From NCBI RefSeq assembly GCF_023746535.1, contig NZ_CP098747.1, positions 3,461,501-3,525,500 of the forward strand: a stretch of DNA of 64,000 nucleotides, in the 5' to 3' direction. A program made the position numbers and the translations under genes. The notes beneath the pieces are model-generated. The model saw only the letters and a list, made by a program, of their open reading frames with translations. It had not been told where the DNA came from and made no database searches. The number at the start of each line of letters is the position of its first letter. Within the stretch, counting starts at the first letter, position 1. Source of the DNA: Sneathiella marina (GTDB lineage Bacteria; Pseudomonadota; Alphaproteobacteria; Sneathiellales; Sneathiellaceae). Positions 42,710 to 51,709 of this stretch are shown here, in pieces.

Positions 42710-43966
42710 ATGCCCCTCACCCGTACAGGAGTATTGCTGTCCACACTTCTTGGATGCCTGGTTGTTCTGTCTCAAACCGGATATCTGACCGAAGTAAATG
42801 CAGCTGAAGAACCTGTTCATTTAGGCCCTCGTCCCCTTTACCTGATCGACGACATGGATCCAAGCCCACTCAAAGAGCAGCTTTTGCAGTGCAAGACCGG
42901 GCCATTTTTCACATCGGATTTCTCTATCGGCCATCGCGGCGCTGCCCTTCAGTTTCCTGAACATACTAAAGAATCATACTTGGCGGCCGCCCGAATGGGT
43001 GCCGGTATAATCGAATGTGACGCTACTTTTACGAAAGACAAGGAACTTGTCTGCCGCCATTCCCAATGTGACCTGCATCTCACAACAGATATCCTCAGTA
43101 AGCCGGAGCTGGCAGCAAAATGCAGCCAACCCTTTAGCCCCGCAGATGGCAACGGCGTAAAAGCTTCCGCTAAATGTTGCACATCAGACATCTCGCTTGC
43201 CGAATTTAGGACTCTCCGAGGAAAGATGGACGGTGCCAACGCACAGGCGGCGACCGTTGATGAGTATCTGAAAGGAACAGCCAACTGGCGGACGGACTTG
43301 TATGCGCCCAAGGGAACATTGATGACGCATAAGGAAAGTATCAAGCTAATTAACGAACTTGGATTGAAATTTACACCAGAGCTAAAATCCGCCTCTGTTG
43401 CCATGCCTTACAATGGCAATTTCAGCCAACAGGACTATGCCCAATCTCTGGTAAATGAATACAAGGCTGCAAAAATCGACCCCTCCCGAGTATTCTTGCA
43501 GTCGTTCGATTTGAACGATGTCCTTTACTGGATTGAAAATGAGCCGGAATTTGGCAAACAAGCTGTATTTCTTGACAGTCGCTACAGAGGAAATGCCATA
43601 AATCCCAGGGATCCAAGCACATTTCAGCCAACGATGGCAGAGCTCCGTGACAAAGGTGTGAAAATAATTGCCCCTCCATTATGGATGCTACTAGATTTGT
43701 CAGACGACGGTGCCATTATCCCGTCCGCTTACGCACTCGAAGCAAAGAAAGCCGGGCTGAATATTATTACTTGGACATTAGAGCGATCTGGCCCTCTTGA
43801 AAATGGTGGTGGCTGGTACTTCAACACAGTTAAAGAAGCCATCAATAACGACGGGGATATGATGGTTGTCCTACATATCTTGGCGCAAGAGGTTGGTGTA
43901 ATGGGCGTTTTTTCCGACTGGCCCGCCACAACAACATATTACGCAAATTGCATGAAGTTGAATTAG
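42710..43966 (+). CDS. Secreted glycerophosphodiester phosphodiesterase
   Basis: A 418-residue GDPD-family enzyme that cleaves glycerophosphodiesters to glycerol-3-phosphate and an alcohol, giving phosphate and carbon from phospholipid headgroups. A signal peptide ([20 protein letters not shown]...VNAAEE) directs it to the periplasm or outside. Metal and catalytic residues are in [40 protein letters not shown] and [12 protein letters not shown], and a GDPD-specific insertion with four cysteines follows the first metal site. The ribosome-binding site GAAGGAAA is good. Length ~420 is typical of GlpQ-like enzymes. It is convergent with putA. Confidence 0.9.
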   Translation: MPLTRTGVLLSTLLGCLVVLSQTGYLTEVNAAEEPVHLGPRPLYLIDDMDPSPLKEQLLQCKTGPFFTSDFSIGHRGAALQFPEHTKESYLAAARMGAGIIECDATFTKDKELVCRHSQCDLHLTTDILSKPELAAKCSQPFSPADGNGVKASAKCCTSDISLAEFRTLRGKMDGANAQAATVDEYLKGTANWRTDLYAPKGTLMTHKESIKLINELGLKFTPELKSASVAMPYNGNFSQQDYAQSLVNEYKAAKIDPSRVFLQSFDLNDVLYWIENEPEFGKQAVFLDSRYRGNAINPRDPSTFQPTMAELRDKGVKIIAPPLWMLLDLSDDGAIIPSAYALEAKKAGLNIITWTLERSGPLENGGGWYFNTVKEAINNDGDMMVVLHILAQEVGVMGVFSDWPATTTYYANCMKLN

Positions 43967-43976
43967 GCTTATGAAT

Positions 43977-46900
43977 TCAGCCTTCCGTTGCTGCCAATAA
44001 AGCTGTATTCCCACCGGAGGCAGTTGTATCAATGCAAATGGCTCGCTCAATCACATAATCTTGCCATATGTCACAATCTTGGATCAGCGGAAGGAGCGCA
44101 CCAGGTCGCCTGGATAAAGCAATCCGGATGTCACGTATTTCAGAGCCGTTTTCTGAAAGCGCTATTCCTGCAAGAGGGGACATGCATTCTACTAACTCGG
44201 GCGTAAGGTCTGCATCCAAAATCTGTACTAAATTGTCCGGCACCTCTAATGCCAGCAATGCCTCTTTATACGTCACAGCTTCTTCTGACATTTCCAGCAA
44301 TATGACAGCATTTCCTGTAAGCAACGCCACCGAAGCATGGGCCAATGCGTTGTCACCGCAACAAAGAATATTTCCACGTCCGTACAAAGATAGCCTGTTA
44401 CTCTCACCAGTCGGTCCCGTAAGGTTTTTTGGAGACGGATCATAGTCTTTCGACGTGACCAGAACTTTTTGCATGATCTGCCCTATCTCACTTTGCGGAG
44501 TCAGTGCTATTTCTTCCAAAACCTGTCGACGATCTAACCGGTTTTGCCACTCCAGTTGAGCCCGTGCCGATTTTTCAAACATGTTCCAGACATATTCTCT
44601 ATTTGGAGAAACTGCCTTAGAGGAATTGAACGGGTTCGACAATGCAATGGGTGGCTTTCCAGTCATAAACCGGCGTAAATAATGTGGCCCGCCTGCCTTT
44701 GGCCCTGTCCCCGACAACCCTTCGCCGCCAAAAGGCTGTACACCGACAACTGCCCCAATTTGATTGCGATTTACATAAAGGTTACCCACATGTGCGGCAT
44801 CACAAACCTCCTGAACACGCGTATCGACACGGGTATGAATGCCTAAAGTCAACCCGTAGCCTGTCGCGTTAATCTGATCCACGACTTTCGAAACATTGTC
44901 GGCGGCAAATGTTATGACATGCAGGACCGGTCCAAATATTTCTTGCTTTAATGCATCAATGCCATCAATTCGATAAACGGCGGGCCCAACAAATGTGCCG
45001 TCAGTTAGATCTTCCGGAATCTCGAGTTTTTTGATAAGCCGCCCTTCCTCCTCCAATTTTTGGCAATGCGCATCAATCACTGCTTTGGCATCAGTATCAA
45101 TAACCGGGCCCACATCAACGGCAATATCCCATGGGTTCCCTATAACTAATTCGTCCATGGCCCCTTTTAACATTTCAATCAATTTGTCGGCGATATCCTC
45201 CTGAAGATACAAAACACGCAAGGCAGAACATCTTTGACCCGCACTTTGAAAGGCAGACGCGATGATATCTCGCACCGCTTGTTCAGGTAGTGCGCTGGAA
45301 TCGATAATCATCGCATTCAAGCCACCTGTCTCAGCGATAAGAGGTGACTCCGGCGCCGCATTATCGGCCATCGCGCGATTAATAATCTGGGCGGTCGCGG
45401 TGGAGCCGGTAAAACAAGTCCCCTTGAGGTCAGGATGCGAAACCAATTGAGCTCCAACGGTGGCACCATCGCCGGGCAGGAACTGTAGAACCTGGGTCGG
45501 TATACCTGCTTCATACATTAACTGCACGGCCCGGGCTGCAATCAAAGGCGTCTGTTCTGCCGGCTTCGCCAGTACTGGATTTCCTGCAACCAAGGCCGCG
45601 ACAACTTGACCCGTGAAAATCGCCAGGGGGAAATTCCAAGGAGATATGCACGCAAAGACACCCCGGCCCCGATGATTTCCTTGATCGATTTGCTTGCGTG
45701 CACGCATCGCGTAGTAGCGACAAAAATCGGCCGCTTCGCGGACTTCTGAAATACCATCGAATACAGACTTCCCTGCTTCACGGGCAAGTAAAGCCATAAG
45801 TTCAACACGATTTTCTTCGTAAAGATCCGCGATTTTTTCAAGAATATTGGCTCTTTCCTGAACCGGTGTTTCACTCCAATTTTTCTCAACGCTTAACGCG
45901 CAGGCCATCGCATCTTCAACTTGTGTAACGGTTGCCCCCTGACAACGGCCAACAATATCGGACCGTAACGCAGGGTTAGATATGTCGTAAGTATTCCCCG
46001 CCAGCTTTTCACAATCAATAGACGGATATGCTTCCCATTGATGATTTTCAAAGGTGTTTTTAAGCGTCTCCAGATCGTGTAGCACAGAAGAATCTGCGAA
46101 ATTGATACCTAGTGAATTTCGTCGATTATCGCCATATAGGCTGGCCGGTACAGGGATGGCTGAATTTGGTATATAGGGATAATCAAAGACTGCGGACACC
46201 GGATCTCGGACAACCTCTCGAGCCGGAACATCCGTGTCCAGAACTTGGTTTACAAAAGAACTGTTTGCACCATTTTCAAGCAAGCGCCTGACCAGATACG
46301 CCAGCAGGTCTTCATGAATACCGACAGGTGCATAAATCCTGCAACGCGTTTTACGCTGCCTCATAACGAGATCATGCAACCCTTCCCCCATCCCGTGCAG
46401 GCGTTGAAATTCATAGGACCCTTCTTCCGCTGCCATCGATAAAATAGCACTGACAGAATGCGCATTATGGGTCGCAAACTGAGGGTAAATATGGTCCGTC
46501 ATACCGAGGAGTTTTTTAGCGCAAGCAAGATAACTAACATCTGTAGAAGCCTTGCGGGTGAATACAGGATACCGCTCAAATCCATTTACTTGGGCGAGTT
46601 TTATTTCCGTATCCCAATAGGCTCCTTTTACCAGCCGAACCATTATTCGGCGATCGAGATCCATCGCCAACTTATATAACCAATCGAGGACGTAACTGGC
46701 TCGTGGACCGTATGCCTGTACGACAACTCCAAAGCCGTCCCAACCGGCCAAATCCGGATTGGAAAGAACGGCTTCTATCACATCAAGAGATAAATCAAGA
46801 CGGTCTGCTTCTTCGGCATCAATATTAAATCCCATGTTGGCGTTCTTTGCCTGAAAAACCAGACTGGAAAGGCGCGGAACGAGCTCACTCATTACCCGAT

Positions 46901-47690
46901 TTTTCTGGGTATATTCATACCTCGGATGGAGTGCAGATAGTTTAACTGAAATTCCCGGATTGCTTCGAATATCAGAGCTTGTACATCCTGCTGACAAGCT
47001 TGAAATCGCTGTTGAATATGCCATAAAATATTTTTGGGCATCAGCAGCAGTTCGAGCCGCTTCCCCCAGCATATCATAGGAGTAGGTATAGCCCTTATCT
47101 TCCATCCCCCGCGCCCGCGCCCTCGCTTCGTCAATATTTCGTCCCAGAACGAATTGGTGGCCCAAAACTTTCATCGACTGGCTTACAGCCTTACGGATGA
47201 CGGGTTCACCTACACGCTTGATCACACGACGGAGCTGAATACCAATATCCCGATCACTATTCGCGATGGGGTGAATTACCTTTCCCGTTAGCATGAGCCC
47301 CCAGGTAGATGCGTTGACAAGAGGTGAGGCGGAATTACCGAGATGTTTACTCCAATCCGCCGGCGCAATTTTATCACTGATCAAAGCATCTATGGTGATG
47401 TCGTCCGGAACACGTAACAATGCTTCGGCCAGGCACATCAAGGCGACCCCTTCCTCGGAGGTCAAGCCGTACTCACTCAAAAAGGTTTCCATTACCCCGG
47501 GATTGTTGGCACGGCGCAATTCCTCAACAAGATCGGCTGCATCCTCCACAATTGCTGCTCGGGCGGCAGCATCCAAACCCAACCCTTTGGCCAATTTCAA
47601 AACTGTATCCGTTTCGTCTGCAAGGTAGGCGCGACAAATTTTATTGCGGAGGGATTTGGTACCCGATTGAGCCATAAGAACTGCTTTCAT
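43977..47690 (-). CDS. putA: Bifunctional proline dehydrogenase/L-glutamate gamma-semialdehyde dehydrogenase PutA
   Basis: Oxidises proline to glutamate by channelling P5C between two active sites, with FAD passing electrons to quinone at the membrane. In the ~1237-residue protein the PRODH barrel (about residues 130-490) has RLVKGAYWDTEIKLAQV and YEFQRLHGMGEGLHD. The aldehyde dehydrogenase (about 560-1010) has ISPWNFPLAIFTGQV, ETGGLNAMI and the catalytic cysteine in AFQSAGQRCSALRV. A further C-terminal domain (to 1237) is the long-PutA type. There is no ribbon-helix-helix domain at the N-terminus, so unlike E. coli PutA it should not repress its own gene. ATG at 47675 is an alternative start. 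Confidence 0.95.
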   Translation of the reverse strand: MKAVLMAQSGTKSLRNKICRAYLADETDTVLKLAKGLGLDAAARAAIVEDAADLVEELRRANNPGVMETFLSEYGLTSEEGVALMCLAEALLRVPDDITIDALISDKIAPADWSKHLGNSASPLVNASTWGLMLTGKVIHPIANSDRDIGIQLRRVIKRVGEPVIRKAVSQSMKVLGHQFVLGRNIDEARARARGMEDKGYTYSYDMLGEAARTAADAQKYFMAYSTAISSLSAGCTSSDIRSNPGISVKLSALHPRYEYTQKNRVMSELVPRLSSLVFQAKNANMGFNIDAEEADRLDLSLDVIEAVLSNPDLAGWDGFGVVVQAYGPRASYVLDWLYKLAMDLDRRIMVRLVKGAYWDTEIKLAQVNGFERYPVFTRKASTDVSYLACAKKLLGMTDHIYPQFATHNAHSVSAILSMAAEEGSYEFQRLHGMGEGLHDLVMRQRKTRCRIYAPVGIHEDLLAYLVRRLLENGANSSFVNQVLDTDVPAREVVRDPVSAVFDYPYIPNSAIPVPASLYGDNRRNSLGINFADSSVLHDLETLKNTFENHQWEAYPSIDCEKLAGNTYDISNPALRSDIVGRCQGATVTQVEDAMACALSVEKNWSETPVQERANILEKIADLYEENRVELMALLAREAGKSVFDGISEVREAADFCRYYAMRARKQIDQGNHRGRGVFACISPWNFPLAIFTGQVVAALVAGNPVLAKPAEQTPLIAARAVQLMYEAGIPTQVLQFLPGDGATVGAQLVSHPDLKGTCFTGSTATAQIINRAMADNAAPESPLIAETGGLNAMIIDSSALPEQAVRDIIASAFQSAGQRCSALRVLYLQEDIADKLIEMLKGAMDELVIGNPWDIAVDVGPVIDTDAKAVIDAHCQKLEEEGRLIKKLEIPEDLTDGTFVGPAVYRIDGIDALKQEIFGPVLHVITFAADNVSKVVDQINATGYGLTLGIHTRVDTRVQEVCDAAHVGNLYVNRNQIGAVVGVQPFGGEGLSGTGPKAGGPHYLRRFMTGKPPIALSNPFNSSKAVSPNREYVWNMFEKSARAQLEWQNRLDRRQVLEEIALTPQSEIGQIMQKVLVTSKDYDPSPKNLTGPTGESNRLSLYGRGNILCCGDNALAHASVALLTGNAVILLEMSEEAVTYKEALLALEVPDNLVQILDADLTPELVECMSPLAGIALSENGSEIRDIRIALSRRPGALLPLIQDCDIWQDYVIERAICIDTTASGGNTALLAATEG

Positions 47691-47862
47691 CAACAAGAAA
47701 GAGAATAGGGCTATTATACTGGAAAGATATCAGTCTTAGTTCCTTATTTTTTCAATTAATATAGTTTTGTATCTCTATATATACTTAAAAACAGAACTTA
47801 TTCCTAGTTTGTCGTGTTTTTTCAGGAAAATTGATTAATCTACCGGACTGCCAATTACTTTC

Positions 47863-48345
47863 TTAAATTTCGTCAATAAATTCGCATGTGACAAATAGCA
47901 TATTAACAACTTTCCCATCTTCAGAAAGCGGCATAATGATATCTTCTGTGGCTTTGAATTCGGAGTTTTTTCCAATGTAGGGCGTTTGTCCAGCTAGCGG
48001 TTGATGAGATTCCACGACCTTGACGCAATTGTTAAAAATCTTGCTTGTGGGACCTTGACCTTTAAAATCAAGCTCACGCATTGTTTTCCCTGTGTTATCT
48101 GTATGTAGCATCTGCAATGTCACCTTCGTGCCGACAAGACGATACCTGAAATCTAAGGGCTCCGTTAGCACGTCCAACAGAATAATGTTCGGAAGAAATG
48201 ATAACATATCTGCAGGCGACATATCTGCACGGGACGGCATGGCACGCGCACCACGCTGCCGCTCCCAGTACGCGAGGGATGAAATGTTAATCGGACTTCT
48301 TAGGCAAGCATCCGAATATAACGAGCCAGCCAGGGCCTTATTCAA
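47863..48345 (-). CDS. PAS_5-family (DUF1457) protein
   Basis: A 160-residue protein consisting of one PAS-like domain of the PF07310 type, found mostly in Alphaproteobacteria. Seen are LAYWERQRGARAMPSRADMS, FLPNIILLDVLTEPLDFRYR, LVGTKVTLQ, FNNCVKVVESHQPL and EDIIMPLSEDGKVVNMLFV. There is no output domain, so it may act as a stand-alone sensor or ligand-binding protein. It stands between putA and the carboxyltransferase gene in the same direction, but gaps of 136 and 172 bases argue for separate transcription. Confidence 0.8.
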   Translation of the reverse strand: MNKALAGSLYSDACLRSPINISSLAYWERQRGARAMPSRADMSPADMLSFLPNIILLDVLTEPLDFRYRLVGTKVTLQMLHTDNTGKTMRELDFKGQGPTSKIFNNCVKVVESHQPLAGQTPYIGKNSEFKATEDIIMPLSEDGKVVNMLFVTCEFIDEI

Positions 48346-48481
48346 TTTGGGCCCGGCCGCCGCTATTTTTGCGCGTAAATTTCCATGTCATACAACCTGA
48401 TTTACGCGTGATTTCCTAATAACTACTTAAATCTATTAAAGGAAACACTCATAATAACGAGAATTCGCCCAAAACAGTTGA

Positions 48482-50029
48482 TTAGGGGCGGATTCCGAAG
48501 GAAGAAACGCCTGTTTTACGTAGGGGAGCCGCCATTTCGGCAAAATCACAGAGAATCTTTCGCGTATCCCTTGGGTCGATTATTTCATCTATCAAGAACC
48601 GCTCCGCCGATCTGAATGGGGAACGCAGTCGGTTCAGCCGCTCTTCAATTTCTTCCAATTTCTTTTTTGGATCGTCAGAAGCAGCCAAATCAGCTTTATA
48701 AGCGGCTTCAAGACCACCGGCGATAGGTAGCGAACCCCAATCACCTGATGGCCAGGCATAACGCAAGTTGAAGCGGCCGGAGTTCATGTGCGCCGCGCCG
48801 GCAACACCATAGGTTTTCCGGACAATCATTGCGCACCAGGGAACAGTTGCCTGGAATATTGCAGTCATCGCTCTTACACCATGACGGATGGTTGCCTGGT
48901 CTTCAGCTTGGCGGCCCACCAGAAACCCCGGGATATCAACCAAGTGTACGACCGGCAGGTGAAATGTTTGAACAAGATCTACAAACCGTGTCACTTTCTG
49001 TGACGCATCTGCGGTCCAAGCCCCGCCATAGTGATAAGGGTCGCTGGCGATGATTGCCACAGGCCAACCGTCGAGGCGTACAAACCCAGTGATAATTGAC
49101 CGGCCCCACCGCTTTCCAATCTCGAAAAAGCTTCCTTCGTCGACAACGGATTCAATAATTTTCCGCATTTTATACACTTTACGTGGATCCCGCGGGATTG
49201 CCTCTATGAGGCTTTCATCCCGGCGGTTTGGATCATCGGTGCATTCCGTTCTTGGCGGAAGGTCGTACACAGACGAAGGCAAATACGAAAGAAATCGCCG
49301 GGCGCGCTCAAAAGCCTCTTCTTCAGTTTTTGCTTCGTCATCTACCGCACCATTGCGCGTATGGATATCCGAGCCGCCAAGTTCGTTTTTTGTAAGCGTT
49401 TCACCGGTACGGGCAACTACCGGTGGGCCTGCAACAAACATCTGTGAGGTTTCCTTGACCATGACTGAATAATGACTGGCGGCAACACGCGCGGCGCCCA
49501 AACCGGCCGTGGATCCCAAGGCAAGAGCAACCACCGGAACCTTTGCCAGATTATCAACCATAACTTCCCAGCCACTAACAGCAGGAACATAAGTCCGCCC
49601 CTCTGTTTCAATGGTTTTAACCGATCCGCCGCCACCGGTTCCATCGACAAGCCTGATCAACGGCAATTGCAAACTGTTTGCCATATCTTCGACATGTATC
49701 AATTTTTCGCGTATTCCGGCATCATTCGCACCGCCCCGAACTGTAAAATCATCTCCTGCAACGACGACCCGTTTTCCATTTACGCGCCCACGGCCAGTGA
49801 TCAGGTTCGCCGGCTGTAAATCCAGAAGATTTCCGTCCGCATCATATTCCGCTTTACCGGTGACGGATCCAACCTCTTCGAAGGAGTCTGGGTCCAGCAT
49901 TTTGTCAATTCTGTCGCGAACCGTCAGCTTTCCAGCATTCACATGACGAGCAATCTTTTCCTCGCCACCCATTTGTTTCGCGAGTTCTTGACGACGCTTA
50001 AGTTCTTCAACTTCTTTTACCCAGCTCAT
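48482..50029 (-). CDS. Acyl-CoA carboxylase carboxyltransferase (beta) subunit
   Basis: A 515-residue carboxyltransferase that moves CO2 from carboxybiotin to an acyl-CoA. N-terminal half: GKLTVRDRIDKMLDPDSFEE, VVVAGDDFTVRGGANDAG, STAGLGAARVAASHYSVMVK and FVAGPPVV. C-terminal half: VHLVDIPGFLVGRQAE, YGVAGAAHMN and DPRDTRKILCDF. The layout matches PccB/MccB/GCC-beta enzymes. Substrate (propionyl, methylcrotonyl, geranyl or other) cannot be decided from what is seen. No biotin carboxylase/carrier (alpha) gene lies in the window, which is unusual because it is normally adjacent. The nearest upstream gene is the cyclase. Confidence 0.9.
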   Translation of the reverse strand: MSWVKEVEELKRRQELAKQMGGEEKIARHVNAGKLTVRDRIDKMLDPDSFEEVGSVTGKAEYDADGNLLDLQPANLITGRGRVNGKRVVVAGDDFTVRGGANDAGIREKLIHVEDMANSLQLPLIRLVDGTGGGGSVKTIETEGRTYVPAVSGWEVMVDNLAKVPVVALALGSTAGLGAARVAASHYSVMVKETSQMFVAGPPVVARTGETLTKNELGGSDIHTRNGAVDDEAKTEEEAFERARRFLSYLPSSVYDLPPRTECTDDPNRRDESLIEAIPRDPRKVYKMRKIIESVVDEGSFFEIGKRWGRSIITGFVRLDGWPVAIIASDPYHYGGAWTADASQKVTRFVDLVQTFHLPVVHLVDIPGFLVGRQAEDQATIRHGVRAMTAIFQATVPWCAMIVRKTYGVAGAAHMNSGRFNLRYAWPSGDWGSLPIAGGLEAAYKADLAASDDPKKKLEEIEERLNRLRSPFRSAERFLIDEIIDPRDTRKILCDFAEMAAPLRKTGVSSFGIRP

Positions 50030-50110
50030 GAAATTCCCTTTTTGTTTTTATTATTTGGAAGAGTGGTCATATCTACATTAATCCGATCTACACAGGTTGA
50101 TCGATCAAAT

Positions 50111-51154
50111 CTACAAGACCCCTTTACGACTGTCTCTGATTTTATAAATATCCTGATCGTCAAAGCCTCGAATCTTGCGCGTTCCGCCGGATTCGATAAG
50201 AAATTGCTCGTTCAGGGCGTCTTTTACCGGACCATTGATCGTAATTTCCATAGCCTCTGAACATTCTTGTAGGCGCGATGCCAGATTAACCGCCGGCCCA
50301 AAGATGTCATATACGTATTTTTGAATTCCAACGACTGACCCGACAACCGATCCGGACGCAATTCCGATCCGACATCGCCATTGGTTTGGATGCCCCTGGT
50401 TACGGCGATCCAGATATCTTATGAACCTCAATGCCGTATTTGCAACGGCACGGGAATGATCGGGTGTGGGATCTGGTAACCCGGCCACGGTAATATACGC
50501 ATCCCCAATAGTCTTGATACGCTCACAGCCAAACTGCTCGCCAATTCGATCAAAGGCACTGTAAATATCATTGAGTTCGCTGACCGTAACACTTGGGTCT
50601 GCTGACGCAGCCATTTCCGTAAAGCCGACGAAATCCAGCATAAGGACAGAAACCGGGTCATAGAGTTTCGGTGTAACAACTCCGAAAGTTTTAAACTCCT
50701 CATAAACAGACCGCGGCATCATGTTCAACAAAAGTTTCTCTACCTGCTCCTTTTCCCGCTTGATCTCACGTGTGTTGCGCTCAACCATCATGGAATAGGA
50801 ATCAATCATGGATTCCATTTCGCGGATACGAGATATATTTTGGCACACAAGGACGATAAAGGCCCCCTCAGCTTCTGTTGTCAGCGTAAAATCCGCTGCA
50901 AAAATCATCGTCCTGCGTTTTTTTCGAAAATTCAATTCTGCGGTAAAGCGCTTTTTGGCGAGGAGTTGCTCGCGAAGCTCCTTCGCATCAAATTCGGGGA
51001 GCAATTTCGGTAGCGTATCCTGCTCGGGTTGGGGTGCGAACCAATCAACAAAGGTGTCATTTTGAAAACGAAAGCTGAAATCATCCGCATCCAGAAGCGC
51101 AACACCTACGCCAATGGCCCTTAGCAGTTGCTCATTAATTGCTGCAATAGACAT
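50111..51154 (-). CDS. PAS-domain class III adenylate cyclase, downstream of a globin gene
   Basis: A 347-residue soluble cyclase. Residues ~1-120 are a PAS-like domain (GVGVALLDADDFSFRFQNDT, VDWFAPQPE). A coiled-coil linker follows with EKLLLNMMPRSVYEEFKTFG, reminiscent of the signalling helix and LLxxxLP motif of haem-associated cyclases. The catalytic domain (~160-330) has the metal aspartates in LMLDFVGFT and TIGDAYI, the purine-specifying Lys of ERIKTIGD and Asp of YDIFGPAVNLASRLQ (an ATP-type pattern), and the transition-state Arg in the last segment. It begins three bases after the truncated-globin stop with AGGA as ribosome-binding site, so it is translationally coupled to it. Product cAMP is inferred. 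Confidence 0.87.
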   Translation of the reverse strand: MSIAAINEQLLRAIGVGVALLDADDFSFRFQNDTFVDWFAPQPEQDTLPKLLPEFDAKELREQLLAKKRFTAELNFRKKRRTMIFAADFTLTTEAEGAFIVLVCQNISRIREMESMIDSYSMMVERNTREIKREKEQVEKLLLNMMPRSVYEEFKTFGVVTPKLYDPVSVLMLDFVGFTEMAASADPSVTVSELNDIYSAFDRIGEQFGCERIKTIGDAYITVAGLPDPTPDHSRAVANTALRFIRYLDRRNQGHPNQWRCRIGIASGSVVGSVVGIQKYVYDIFGPAVNLASRLQECSEAMEITINGPVKDALNEQFLIESGGTRKIRGFDDQDIYKIRDSRKGVL

Positions 51155-51157
51155 GTT

Positions 51158-51517
51158 TTATCCTACTATAATCCCACGCCTGGCTTCCAATTCACCCATA
51201 ACGGTTTCTGTATCATCTTCAGCAAAACCGTGATCCAAGAGTGTCTTTGCCAAAACGGCTTTCATTTCATCCAAATGTTCATTTTTGATATCAAGATGCG
51301 TATGGAGCTGTTTTAAATGGTCGTCCGAATATGAGGAAGGGCCACCCAACAATGATGCAATGAATTTCGTTTGATGGTCCACAAGCTTACTCATTTCTGT
51401 ATCATCAAAAAACGGCCCGATTTCATCGCTATCGAGCAAACGATCATAGAAATCCAAGACAACTCGGCTTACAGCTGAAAACCCGCCATATTTTTCAAAA
51501 AGTGTTTGATCAGCCAT
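51158..51517 (-). CDS. Group I truncated haemoglobin-like protein
   Basis: A 119-residue 2-on-2 globin of the TrHbN type. LFEKYGGFSAVSRVVLDFYD spans helices A-B with the B10 tyrosine. GPFFDDTEMSKLVDHQTKFI spans C-E. LHTHLDIKNEHLDEM contains the likely proximal (F8) histidine. Such globins bind O2 or NO and act in NO detoxification or sensing. Here it is the first gene of a two-gene unit with an adenylate cyclase, which suggests that it supplies a haem-gas signal to the cyclase or protects it. A direct interaction is inference. There is no signal peptide. Confidence 0.88.
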   Translation of the reverse strand: MADQTLFEKYGGFSAVSRVVLDFYDRLLDSDEIGPFFDDTEMSKLVDHQTKFIASLLGGPSSYSDDHLKQLHTHLDIKNEHLDEMKAVLAKTLLDHGFAEDDTETVMGELEARRGIIVG

Positions 51518-51709
51518 CGTACTAAGTTCCTTGTTTGTTGCAGCTATGTTTTTCTTAACGGGAGATCACAAAAGAAAGGATAATATCCCATTATTACTAT
51601 GTCGAGTGTTTCCTATATTTCTCAACAAACCATTGTTCGGTCGACTTCTTACTACAAATTCTCCAACATTATGTAGACAACGCTTCTTACGCGTCATTAT
51701 CTAATGTTT

